This document shows positions 33,358-41,035 of a stretch of DNA of 64,000 nucleotides, piece by piece (positions within the stretch are counted from its first letter, which is position 1; each line of letters starts with the position of its first letter). The translations under genes and the position numbers were made by a program. This DNA comes from JARLGU01 sp036504535 (GTDB lineage Bacteria; Armatimonadota; Armatimonadia; Armatimonadales; Capsulimonadaceae): positions 45,427 through 109,426 of the forward strand of contig DASXUY010000005.1 of the NCBI GenBank assembly GCA_036504535.1, in the 5' to 3' direction. The notes below the pieces were generated by a model. That model did not search any database and was not told the DNA's origin. It was given only the letters and a program-made list of their open reading frames with translations.

Positions 33358-34705
33358 TGTGTGGGCGTGACATCCTTTACACTTTGACCGATGACATGCT
33401 TTACACTTCTACGTGCTCTTCGAGGTCTATTGGCTTTGCTGGTCGTAATGGTTTCAAGTAGGCTGCTGCGGATTTTCCGTCCAGCAGCCTGCCTTTTGCG
33501 TTATCAATTACTGCTACAGCTAGAAAGCCTGCGTATATGGCGCTGTGGCGCGAGTCTATATCCACTATACCAATGACTTCCCCGCCTAGAGTTTCACTAA
33601 TGAATACATCGTGTGTCCGCCATCTAACGCATCCGTTCATTCTGACGCGGAACTTGCTAACGGCATCGTCGTATTCGAACGCTGGCAACCTGTCAGGAAA
33701 CGATCTAAGCGAGCGTTGGTAAATGGAGTGTGGCGTTGCCATGCCGAGCGCCTCGTGCGGACGTTCGTCATTGTATTCGCGCCGCCACGCGTCGAAACGC
33801 GCTTGTTGCGTCCGCATGGTCCTTGCAGGCGACTGCATAGCTTCTGCCTTCAGGGTTCGATGCATTCGCTCATGGCGTCCGTTTTGTTGCGGAGCTCCTG
33901 GATCGATGCGCTCTGGAACGATACCAAGCTTGATGAGATACACTTGGAACCTGCTAAGGCCAGTGCTTGACATTGCGGTAAATGGATTTCCATTGTCGAT
34001 CCGAAGATACTCCGGAAGTCCGAACTCTTTGAAGGCTCCAATCATAATCGGCAACATACGAACTCCCGTTGTATCAGGAAGCCCGTTACATCGAAGCAAA
34101 TAACGACTGCAATTGTCGCTAACAGTAAGAGGAAAGCACACAGTACCACTCGTCAGAGCAAATTGGCCCTTAAAATCAGCGCTCCAAACACGGTTAGGCA
34201 CGTCCGGCGTTACAAGCTCGCCCAGTCGCGGCGGCTTAGTGCGGTGCTGCGCCTTCAGGACAAGACCATTGGCGTCAAGTATCCTCCCGACTGTGCTCAC
34301 GACTGGCCACGCCAGGTGAGGGTGGCTCACCGCGAGTTTGAAACGGATTTTCTTCGGTCCCCAAGATGGATGCACGCCTTTGAGGTCGACTATCATATTG
34401 GCGATTAAATCAGAAACTGCCCGCGAGTTGCGATGAGGTCTTCGCGAAAGATCTTCAAGACCTTCAGACCCGAACTCATCATACTTGCGAAGGATGCCAT
34501 AGCCCGTAGGTCGGCTGATCTCAAAATTACGACAAGCCGACGCAATTGTTAACCCTTCGATGCGAACTGACTGAGCGAAAAGTAGACGTTGATCCTTCAC
34601 TGACAAGCCTTTCATTGGCATAACTGGATTTCCTCCAGCCAAGCATACTCAATGTGTAAAGCATGTCATCGGTTCGATCTGTAAAGGATGTCGTCGGTTC
34701 ATACA
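33358..34705 (-). mobile_element. IS481-family insertion sequence
   Basis: About 1.35 kb with one transposase gene. The ends are imperfect inverted repeats: the left begins TGTGTGGGCGTGACATCC, and the right, read inward, begins TGTATGAACCGACGACATCC. Each arm then carries CTTTACA twice, and both share CCGATGACATGCTTTACAC. GGCT directly flanks both sides (33354-33357 and 34706-34709), a 4-bp candidate target duplication. TGT...ACA termini are usual for IS481 elements. The exact boundaries are my reading and could be off by a few bases. Confidence 0.8.
33401..34621 (-). CDS. IS481-family transposase
   Basis: A 406-residue DDE transposase. The N-terminal helix-turn-helix region includes LTIASACRNFEISRPTGYGILRKY. 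The rve catalytic core shows the first Asp in VWSADFKGQF, the second in YLRIDNGNPF, and the Glu in QQNGRHERMHRTLK, the K/R-rich third motif of the family. NDERPHEALGMATPHSIY follows. All three acidic residues and the full length are present, with no frameshift, so it may be active. Start is the Met at 34621 (or 34615). It lies entirely inside the element's inverted repeats. Confidence 0.9.
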   Translation of the reverse strand: MPMKGLSVKDQRLLFAQSVRIEGLTIASACRNFEISRPTGYGILRKYDEFGSEGLEDLSRRPHRNSRAVSDLIANMIVDLKGVHPSWGPKKIRFKLAVSHPHLAWPVVSTVGRILDANGLVLKAQHRTKPPRLGELVTPDVPNRVWSADFKGQFALTSGTVCFPLTVSDNCSRYLLRCNGLPDTTGVRMLPIMIGAFKEFGLPEYLRIDNGNPFTAMSSTGLSRFQVYLIKLGIVPERIDPGAPQQNGRHERMHRTLKAEAMQSPARTMRTQQARFDAWRREYNDERPHEALGMATPHSIYQRSLRSFPDRLPAFEYDDAVSKFRVRMNGCVRWRTHDVFISETLGGEVIGIVDIDSRHSAIYAGFLAVAVIDNAKGRLLDGKSAAAYLKPLRPAKPIDLEEHVEV

Positions 34706-34714
34706 GGCTCACTT

Positions 34715-34734
34715 ACCCCCAAAATTTTGGGGGT
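34715..34734. repeat. 20-bp perfect palindrome beside IS481 right end
   Basis: ACCCCCAAAATTTTGGGGGT is a perfect 20-base palindrome 9 bases beyond the right end of the IS element. The half-site TTACCCCCAA also occurs left of the element at 33336-33345, so the insertion may have landed in or near a pre-existing repeat. Confidence 0.55.
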
Positions 34735-34835
34735 TATGATGTCCGACCACGGCTTGGCGGGGCGGATTTACGGGCAGGTATAAAAAGGCGACAGCATGTT
34801 GTCGCTAAGAATGCAGTAAAGACTTGCCGCTATCT

Positions 34836-36371
34836 CTACTCTTCGTCGTAATCCGGCGGCGGGGTTGTGACGCGCAGGGTATCGAGCATGTCGCGGACCA
34901 GGTCGGCGTCGAGGCCGAGGGAATTTACCATTTGTCCCGTGAAGCCTGATTTCTGCTGCAAGAGCGCCAGGAACAGGTGGTGCGCTGATGTGACATCGTC
35001 GCCTTCCGACTCGGCTTCTGCGTGCGCGACGACCAGGGCGCGCTTTGCCGTAGGCGACAGCGGCTTTGCAGGAACCACGTGGAAACCGGGATCGAGCGGG
35101 GCCGAATTAGACGGTGGGCTGGAAACAACCACAGGAATGGACTCCTCTGCGGCTGGTACAGACGCCGCGTACGGATCCATACCTGCTATCGCATCGCGAA
35201 CCCGGCTAACCGTGACTCCGAACAGGCTGAGAAGATGCCCTGCCTGACCGTCAGGGGTGCGCAAGAGGCCGATCAGGATGTCGATGTCGTTGACAATCAA
35301 ACCGCCGCTGTTTTGGGATTCTTGGGATGCTCTGGCAAGCGCATTCATCGCCGCCTGAGACAGGCGCGTGTCAACGGTTACGGAGAGCCGTCCGTCACCA
35401 ACCGCGACCTCCGTATGGCGCAACGGTTTGCCTTTGGCCGACGAACGCGCGGGAGCGCCTTCGTCTCGACCTTCTGGCAGTTCTCCACGAGACGCTATAG
35501 GAAGGGCTGCCAAAATTGACCCAAGTGTCACGCCTTTCGCGGCAAGCCACGCGTCGAAAGCAGGACTGTCGTGGCCAACGGCGCTTACGAGCACATGGTT
35601 GAAATCGATCACCGCAGAGTTCGCCGCTTTGGCGTACGCGTCGGCACGGTGCAGCACACGATTGATCGTGCTACTGATCCCTTCTGGCTCCTCATCACCT
35701 GCAGGGAGCGCGTCAAGGCTGGTCGCCAGTGCATTAGCTAGTTCTTCGACTTGAACGCCTATTGACGTCAGGAGGTCAATAGCGGTATTGGGAGAGCCGC
35801 CTATCAGTTGGTAGACGATTGCGTCGCCGGTGACGTTACCGTTTCTGAGCACCAGGAGCCGATCAGTTGCGCTCGATACGGCTCGCAACGCGTCAGGCAA
35901 TAGGGTGCCGTGAAGCGCGCCCGTGTCGGTTTCGCTCTTACCGGATTGGTGGGCGACAACAGCGAGACGTGTCCGCTCAAGGCTCACCTTCAGTTTATTC
36001 AGGACCCGACCCGCAAGTCCTTCACCTTCTCGCACTAAACCGAGCAAGAGATGTTCGGTTCCAATGTACTCGTTATCAAGCTGGCGCGCCTCGTCATAGG
36101 CGAGGTCAATCACTCGCTTAGCTCGCGGCGTCAGTAGCATGTCCTGGCCAAGGCGACCGTCGCCTCTCGTTACAATTCGCTCGATCTCCGAACGAATGCG
36201 GCCCAGCGATACACCCATCTCATCCAGCAGTTTCGCGGCGACAGAATCGTTCTCACGCACCAGTCCGAGCAGCATGTGCTCGGTAGAGACATAGTTCTCG
36301 CCAAGTCTCTGGGCCTCTTCCTGTGCGTAGAAAATCACCTTGCGCGCTCGTTCCGTAAACCTCTGCCACAT
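34836..36371 (-). CDS. Clp-N repeat protein lacking AAA+ modules (long form)
   Basis: A 511-residue protein built only of Clp N-domain half-repeats. Residues 4-70 and 81-141 closely resemble the ClpC N-domain (RFTERARKVIFYAQEEAQRL, YVSTEHMLLGLVRE, TPRAKRVIDLAYDEARQL, YIGTEHLLLGLVREGEG). Four diverged copies follow at about 160-222, 233-292, 338-397 and 439-502, joined by Pro/Ser-rich linkers. There is no Walker A or B motif. The Clp N-domain binds substrates and adaptors, so this may be a stand-alone substrate receptor or adaptor for a Clp unfoldase; that role is inferred. GGAGAG precedes the ATG. A shorter paralog lies immediately upstream (172 bases), on the same strand. Confidence 0.85.
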   Translation of the reverse strand: MWQRFTERARKVIFYAQEEAQRLGENYVSTEHMLLGLVRENDSVAAKLLDEMGVSLGRIRSEIERIVTRGDGRLGQDMLLTPRAKRVIDLAYDEARQLDNEYIGTEHLLLGLVREGEGLAGRVLNKLKVSLERTRLAVVAHQSGKSETDTGALHGTLLPDALRAVSSATDRLLVLRNGNVTGDAIVYQLIGGSPNTAIDLLTSIGVQVEELANALATSLDALPAGDEEPEGISSTINRVLHRADAYAKAANSAVIDFNHVLVSAVGHDSPAFDAWLAAKGVTLGSILAALPIASRGELPEGRDEGAPARSSAKGKPLRHTEVAVGDGRLSVTVDTRLSQAAMNALARASQESQNSGGLIVNDIDILIGLLRTPDGQAGHLLSLFGVTVSRVRDAIAGMDPYAASVPAAEESIPVVVSSPPSNSAPLDPGFHVVPAKPLSPTAKRALVVAHAEAESEGDDVTSAHHLFLALLQQKSGFTGQMVNSLGLDADLVRDMLDTLRVTTPPPDYDEE

Positions 36372-36460
36372 ATGTGTATGCTCTCCGTTCTTGCTTTCAG
36401 ACCCGCTGCTTATTGCGAATCGCTGACCTGACGGCGGCTGTATCTACCGTAGGCGTAGAT

Positions 36461-36515
36461 TCCGTAGGTTGAAACCTACGGCTCTTAAGTGCTTGAAAGT
36501 ACCCTTCGGGCACTA
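36461..36515 (+). repeat. CCGTAGGTT hairpin repeat, copy 1
   Basis: TCCGTAGGTT-GA-AACCTACGG forms a hairpin followed by CTCTTAAGTGCTTGAAAGTA and a CCCTTCGGGCACT end. A related element with the same order of blocks occurs at 58585-58653. It lies between the two Clp-N genes. Confidence 0.7.
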
Positions 36516-36543
36516 GGAATCGGAAGTTTCGCGAACCGATGCA

Positions 36544-37545
36544 TCAGCCATGGCGTCGCATGCGATTGGTCCAGGATCGTAGCCATCCTAGTAGTGACCC
36601 AGGGCTCGCGCTGTGACTCGCCGCGAACTCGGCGGGAATGGGTGTCGCGGGTTGGTTTAGATATGTCCGATGGTCTAGCTCGTCGACGGCTAATTGAGTA
36701 AATCCATGCTCGCCAAGAAGCGAGTTCAGGCGCGGGTCAGCGTTCTCCATTGCGCTCAGTAAGAGATACTTATATCCCATGCTTAGCGGGTAAATCTGCG
36801 TGACTTTAGCTTGGGAGACATCAAGAATAGTGTCAATGGCAGACTGTAGATCGGCGACATCATCGGCACCTGGCGTTGCCGCGCCAATAGAATCCTTAAG
36901 TGCCTGTCGTAACGCGGCGACGTTTACATTGATCGCCTCAAGCAAATCGACCGCGCTGCTCTTCTCTTCGGCGAGTAGCGCCTGAATTATGATTTCGCTA
37001 ACGCGGGACTTGTCGCGCAATTCAACAATCTTAACGGTCGCAGAAACTAGGGCCTTGGAAAAGGCAAGCGATCCAGCGTAGGGCGACGGCGGTGGAGCAG
37101 CACCGCGTTCGCCTGAAGTTTGGAGCGTGTAAACGGCGGTACGAGTTCGTTCGAGATCCGCTCCGAGTTTTGCGAGCACCCGGCCCGCTACGCCTTCACT
37201 CTCGCGCACCATGCCTAGTAGGAGGTGTTCGGTGCCGATGTAGTTATTGTTTAGCCTTCGCGACTCATCGTATGCCAGGTCGATCACCCGTTTAGCACGT
37301 GGCGTCAGTTGCATGTCCTGGCCCAGACGACCGTCGCCTCGGGAAACGATACGCTCAACCTCAGAGCGGATTTTCCCCAGCGAGATCCCCAGCCGGTCAA
37401 GGATGCGCGCCGCGACGGTGTCATTTTCGCGTATCAGCCCCAGCAGCATGTGTTCTGTGGAGACATAGTTCTCGCCAAGTTGGCCCGCCTCTTCCTGTGC
37501 GTAAAAAATCACCTTGCGCGCTCGTTCAGTGAACCTCTGCCACAT
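36544..37545 (-). CDS. Clp-N repeat protein lacking AAA+ modules (short form)
   Basis: A 333-residue paralog of 34836-36371. The first 145 residues are almost identical to it and to ClpC N-domains (RFTERARKVIFYAQEEAGQL, YVSTEHMLLGLIRENDTVAA, TPRAKRVIDLAYDESRRL). Two further diverged half-repeats follow at about 160-222 and 232-292, then a basic tail (WLRSWTNRMRRHG). No ATP-binding motif is present. Start at 37545 gives the same MWQRFTERAR start as the paralog, and both genes have CGGAGAGCA just before the ATG; 24 earlier in-frame codons are unlikely. The pair looks like a recent duplication in its first half with divergence in its tail. Confidence 0.85.
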   Translation of the reverse strand: MWQRFTERARKVIFYAQEEAGQLGENYVSTEHMLLGLIRENDTVAARILDRLGISLGKIRSEVERIVSRGDGRLGQDMQLTPRAKRVIDLAYDESRRLNNNYIGTEHLLLGMVRESEGVAGRVLAKLGADLERTRTAVYTLQTSGERGAAPPPSPYAGSLAFSKALVSATVKIVELRDKSRVSEIIIQALLAEEKSSAVDLLEAINVNVAALRQALKDSIGAATPGADDVADLQSAIDTILDVSQAKVTQIYPLSMGYKYLLLSAMENADPRLNSLLGEHGFTQLAVDELDHRTYLNQPATPIPAEFAASHSASPGSLLGWLRSWTNRMRRHG

Positions 37546-37647
37546 TTGCCTGCTCTCCGATCGGCCAGATAACCGAGAACTTCGCGGAGAGAGGCGCGAT
37601 ATCCTGCAATGGAACAAGGTTTTGTTAGTTGGATTAAGGATAAGAAG

Positions 37648-37738
37648 ACCTCATCCCCAGCCCTTCTGCTTAGAAAATACAGAACCTCTCCTTCCCGCAA
37701 GCGGGCCCCTTTCTCTCCTAAAGGAAAGGAAAAGAGGT
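37648..37738 (+). repeat. interspersed hairpin repeat, compound copy
   Basis: ACCTCATCCCCAGCCCTTCT (37648-37667) is identical to 52207-52226. The following 37684-37738 matches the reverse complement of 22358-22421, including CTCTCCTAAAGGAAAGGA. The two repeat types are fused here. No gene is supported between 37546 and 37956. Confidence 0.75.
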
Positions 37739-37832
37739 AGGGCCGCGTAGCTTTTCATCCACATGGGTGGATCGCTTCCATGACGACTCGTAGGATAAGG
37801 AGAATGGAGCATGCGAAGAGCTTATGCGGTCA

Positions 37833-37883
37833 GTCTTTCTGGCTCCCCTCGCCTTTCCAAGGAGAGGGGCCGGGGGGTGAGGT
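37833..37883 (-). repeat. interspersed hairpin repeat, CCCCTCTCC type
   Basis: The reverse complement reads ACCTCACCCCCCGGCCCC, then TCTCCTTGGAAAGGCGAGGGG and GCCAGAAAGAC. It matches 53875-53925 in the same order. The TCTCCTTGGAAAGGCGA centre folds as a hairpin. Confidence 0.75.
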
Positions 37884-37899
37884 CGTGTCTCACCGCACC

Positions 37900-37940
37900 A
37901 AAAAAGCGCCCGGCTGAGGTTTCCCCCAACCGAGCGCTTC
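37900..37940 (-). terminator. Rho-independent terminator of aminotransferase gene
   Basis: On the minus strand, 17 bases after the stop, AAGCGCTCGGTTG pairs imperfectly with CAGCCGGGCGCTT and is followed by a run of T residues. Confidence 0.85.
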
Positions 37941-37956
37941 ACAAATGCCAGCCGCC

Positions 37957-39162
37957 CTACCCCACTCCGACGGCCTCGCCGCGGCGTTCGCGGTCGGCGA
38001 CGTCGGCGCGGTGGCGGTTGACGAAGCGGCCGATGCGCTGGATGGCGATCTCGATCTTGTCGATGGCGGTGGCGTACGAGCAGCGGATATGGCCTGCACC
38101 GCCTGCGCCGAACGCGTTGCCTGGAACCACAGCGACCTTCTCTTCGAAGAGCAGCTTTTCGGCAAACTCTTCGGATGTCAGCCCGGTGCTCGTGATGCTT
38201 GGGAACGCGTAGAACGCGCCCTGCGGCAGATGGCAGTCGAGGCCAAGGTCGCTGAAACCAGCGACGATCAGCCTGCGCCGGCGGTTGTAGTGGTCCACCA
38301 TGTCGCGCACAGCCTGTTCGCCGCTCTTAAGCGCTTCGATGGCGGCGCGCTGCGCTGTGATCGGGGTGCAAAGCGCGGTGTAGGCGTGGATCTTGTTCAT
38401 CGTGCCCAGCACATCACGCGGCGCGCAGGCGTATCCGATGCGCCAACCGGTCATGGCATAGGCTTTCGAGAAACCGTTCAGCAGGATGGTGCGATCGCGG
38501 GCGCCGGGAATGGACGCGACGGAAACGTGCTCGCCTTCGTACGTCAGGCGGTCATAGATCTCGTCGGATACGATAAAGAGGTCGTTGCGCTCGGCGAATG
38601 CGACAATCTGCTCCAATCGTTCGCGCGGCATGATCGCGCCTGTGGGGTTCGACGGGTACCCGAGTAAAATGGCCTTGGTGCGCGGCGAAAGTGCGGCCTC
38701 AAGCTGCTCCATGGTCGGGAGAAACTTCTCGGCGGGGGTCGTTTCGATACCGACTGCGACACCGCCAGCGAGTTCGATGCACGGCTTGTAAGACACGTAG
38801 CACGGTTCCGGGACGATAACTTCGTCGCCGGGATCGACGATTACGCGCATCGCGAGGTCCATGCCCTCGGAGACGCCCACGGTGACCAGGATTTCGTCGG
38901 CGGGATGGTAATCGAGACCGTAGCGACCGTGCAAGTGCTCGGCTATCAGTTCGCGCAGTTCGATGAGGCCGTAGTTGGACGTATACGTCGTCTGGCCCTT
39001 CTCGATGCTGTAGATGGCGGCTTCACGGATGGACCAGGGCGTCACAAAGTCGGGTTCGCCAACGCCGAGGGAGATGACTCCCTGGGTGGCGACCACAAGG
39101 TCGAAGAATTTACGAATGCCCGACGGCGGCAGCGCCCGGGCGATGTGCGAAATCTGTGGCAT
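37957..39162 (-). CDS. class I/II pyridoxal-phosphate aminotransferase
   Basis: A 401-residue aspartate-aminotransferase-fold enzyme. It shows VISLGVGEPDFVTP, TYTSNYGLIELRELIA, YPSNPTGAI (Asn contacting PLP), VSDEIYDRLTYEG (Asp pairing with the pyridine nitrogen) and the Schiff-base Lys in LNGFSKAYAMTGWRIGY. RCSYATAIDKIEIA has the carboxylate-binding Arg. The amino donor cannot be told; aspartate, aromatic and PatA-like activities are all possible. It is downstream of an Lrp/AsnC regulator on the same strand, 129 bases apart, an arrangement that suggests amino-acid-responsive control. No Shine-Dalgarno is visible before the ATG. Confidence 0.9.
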   Translation of the reverse strand: MPQISHIARALPPSGIRKFFDLVVATQGVISLGVGEPDFVTPWSIREAAIYSIEKGQTTYTSNYGLIELRELIAEHLHGRYGLDYHPADEILVTVGVSEGMDLAMRVIVDPGDEVIVPEPCYVSYKPCIELAGGVAVGIETTPAEKFLPTMEQLEAALSPRTKAILLGYPSNPTGAIMPRERLEQIVAFAERNDLFIVSDEIYDRLTYEGEHVSVASIPGARDRTILLNGFSKAYAMTGWRIGYACAPRDVLGTMNKIHAYTALCTPITAQRAAIEALKSGEQAVRDMVDHYNRRRRLIVAGFSDLGLDCHLPQGAFYAFPSITSTGLTSEEFAEKLLFEEKVAVVPGNAFGAGGAGHIRCSYATAIDKIEIAIQRIGRFVNRHRADVADRERRGEAVGVG

Positions 39163-39291
39163 GGCAATAACTACTTTTTCTGCTTACGGCAGCAAGCGAG
39201 GGCGGCGCAACAATGCGTCGCAGGAAACGATGATTTGTATAGGCCGCCAAACATCTCGCCCCACGTTACCGGGCAAGTATCAGCCTGGCGG

Positions 39292-39771
39292 CTAGGGAGC
39301 GACGGACAGCCGCTCGTCCTTAGCCTCGTCGACAAACACGACATCGTTCTCTTTGTAGCGCTTGAGCAGAAAATGCGTTGATGTCGCCTGGACTCGGTCC
39401 AGGGTCGACAGCTTCTGGGCCACGAATAGGCCCACCTGCGGAACGGTCTTGCCTTCGATCACGACACGAAGGTCGTAGTCGCCGGAGACAAGCCAAACGG
39501 AATGGACATCGGGGAACCGGTAGATGCGCTCCGCGATATCGTCGAAACCCACATCCCGTGCCGGTGCAACCTTGACGTCGATAAACGCGATCACGCGCTC
39601 GGCGCCTGCGCGATCCCAGTCGATGATTGCCTTGTAGTCGCGGATGACGCCATTCGCCTCGTATTCGGCGATCTTGGCGCTCACCTCGGCCTCGGGCCGC
39701 CCGGTCATACGGGCGATGGTTTCGATAGGGGTGCGTGCATCGGCTTCAAGAATTGTGAGTATCTCGTCCAT
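39292..39771 (-). CDS. Lrp/AsnC-family transcription regulator
   Basis: A 159-residue regulator with an N-terminal winged helix (ILTILEADARTPIETIARMTGRPEAEVSAKIAEYEANGVI) and a C-terminal RAM effector domain (about 70-145; VHSVWLVSGDYDLRVVIEGKTV includes the conserved G-x-Y-D). It probably senses an amino acid and controls the aminotransferase next to it. The true start is the ATG at 39771; the open frame continues 91 codons upstream without coding character. The ATG lies only 6 bases after a -10 element, so the mRNA is likely leaderless. Confidence 0.9.
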   Translation of the reverse strand: MDEILTILEADARTPIETIARMTGRPEAEVSAKIAEYEANGVIRDYKAIIDWDRAGAERVIAFIDVKVAPARDVGFDDIAERIYRFPDVHSVWLVSGDYDLRVVIEGKTVPQVGLFVAQKLSTLDRVQATSTHFLLKRYKENDVVFVDEAKDERLSVAP

Positions 39772-39777
39772 GGTGAA

Positions 39778-39806
39778 AGTATGGCACGGGAGGTGAGGGA
39801 TGTCAA
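39778..39806 (-). promoter_or_regulatory. promoter of Lrp/AsnC gene (leaderless transcript)
   Basis: On the minus strand TTGACA (39806-39801), a 17-base spacer and CATACT (39783-39778), preceded by TG as an extended -10. The ATG begins 6 bases after the hexamer, placing the expected transcription start at the A of the start codon. Confidence 0.75.
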
Positions 39807-40037
39807 CCGGCCAGCGTGACGGTGGGCGCATCATTAGCGAACACGGGGAGCGGCCCCGAGGGACCGTTGTGAGTCGGCAAGCCCACTGAACGGGGCTCCT
39901 GTACGCGGTGTGTTCGGTTTGTGCACGGGATGGTGCGACGGTTGAATTGCGCTTGCGCAGGGTTACCATTCGCATCACGCGCGGGATGTATGTGTTCGGC
40001 TGCCTGCATCCGCTGAAGCGGACGTTAAGGGGGCCAA

Positions 40038-40280
40038 GCGGCATGCCGACGGCTGGCGCTCACGCGCAAATGCCGCTCCGTGGCGGGGCTTGGGGGCTAT
40101 TTTTTCGGGGAACGGCTCCTCGAAGGCGGCCCCAAACAGCGGCCAAACGCCACGATTGGAAGGATGGGGTCGCGCTGGGACGATGGGCTTCGTGGGTTCT
40201 ACTACGCGAACAAGTGGTGCCACCTTCTGCGGGCCAATCCCCAGGCTCGGTTCGTTCGGAGTTGGGGCGATGGGCAAATC
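40038..40280 (+). repeat. dispersed ~245-bp repeat, copy B
   Basis: Second copy of the element at 32751-32995, same orientation, beginning GCGGCATGCCGAC and including the 30-base identical block 40100-40129 and the 23-base block 40214-40236. One frame is open through this copy and resembles a broken frame in copy A, but there is no ribosome-binding site. It fills most of the 39807-40374 gap, which otherwise shows no gene. Confidence 0.85.
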
Positions 40281-40374
40281 TCCTAGCCCACAGGGCGATC
40301 TGTCCTTCCCAGGCACCGCTTTAGCGGATGGATCACCAGCGCAAAGCCGGGAAGGCGACCAACCCTCAGGTTAA

Positions 40375-41022
40375 TTACCGACATCCTACCGACGACGCCC
40401 ACGTCCAGAACGCTATGCAGGCAATGGCGATGACCACCCAGAGGCGGGATGCTAGGATGGCAATGTAATTCTCGAAAGCCATTACTGCGATCTTCTCTCG
40501 TGAGTAGTGTGCTCCTATGATGTACCCAGCATAAATTGCGGCAATTGTGGACGCCGCGATAATGCGGTTATCGCCTATGAAGCCGTCTGATGGTCCCCAG
40601 CCGCCGCGCATGAACCACAAGCCGTGCGGCAACGACAACGCGCCCCATGCAGCCATGCTAATTGCGGCGACAATGAGCGATGCGGATATAAGTTTTGCGC
40701 CCTTCCATAGCGTGGCGTACTCGGCCACCGTAATGATGATCGAATAGACAAGACACTGTATCGTCAATAATGCCCCCAAGGGTGTCGCGCCATCTATCAA
40801 ACTTCGAACGAGGAAGTAACGCCCTGGAACCGGGACTTGGAACATACCGCCAATGAGTGTGGCAATGGTCACTATTGAAGCGGAAACGATGCCTGCTATG
40901 CTGGCGCGGATTAGAATGACATCCAGGTTAGCCACAAGGTGGCGATCAACCCGACCAATCTGTGTTGGCAGGAATCTGCGGTTCCATTCGGCGAGGCGAT
41001 GGTTGAATTCTTGTGCGTTCAT
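40375..41022 (-). CDS. GWGP-motif membrane protein, paralog 3
   Basis: A 215-residue inner-membrane protein of unknown function. About five hydrophobic segments are visible: LIRASIAGIVSASIVTIATLIGG, LGALLTIQCLVYSIIITVA, LISASLIVAAISMAAWGAL, IIAASTIAAIYAGYIIGA and LWVVIAIACIAFWTWA. The loop between helices 3 and 4 reads HGLWFMRGGWGPSDGFIGDNR, followed by GYIIGAHYS; both blocks recur in the two neighbouring genes. ATG 41022 (MNAQEF) leaves 13 bases after the upstream gene's stop; the frame extends 14 codons earlier into that gene. Nothing indicates a transported substrate. Confidence 0.7.
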   Translation of the reverse strand: MNAQEFNHRLAEWNRRFLPTQIGRVDRHLVANLDVILIRASIAGIVSASIVTIATLIGGMFQVPVPGRYFLVRSLIDGATPLGALLTIQCLVYSIIITVAEYATLWKGAKLISASLIVAAISMAAWGALSLPHGLWFMRGGWGPSDGFIGDNRIIAASTIAAIYAGYIIGAHYSREKIAVMAFENYIAILASRLWVVIAIACIAFWTWASSVGCR

Positions 41023-41035
41023 ATGCCAGCCTGAA

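Noticed and set aside
39908..40324. 138-residue open frame through repeat copy B
   Set aside because: No start signal, begins outside the repeat and is not kept in copy A.
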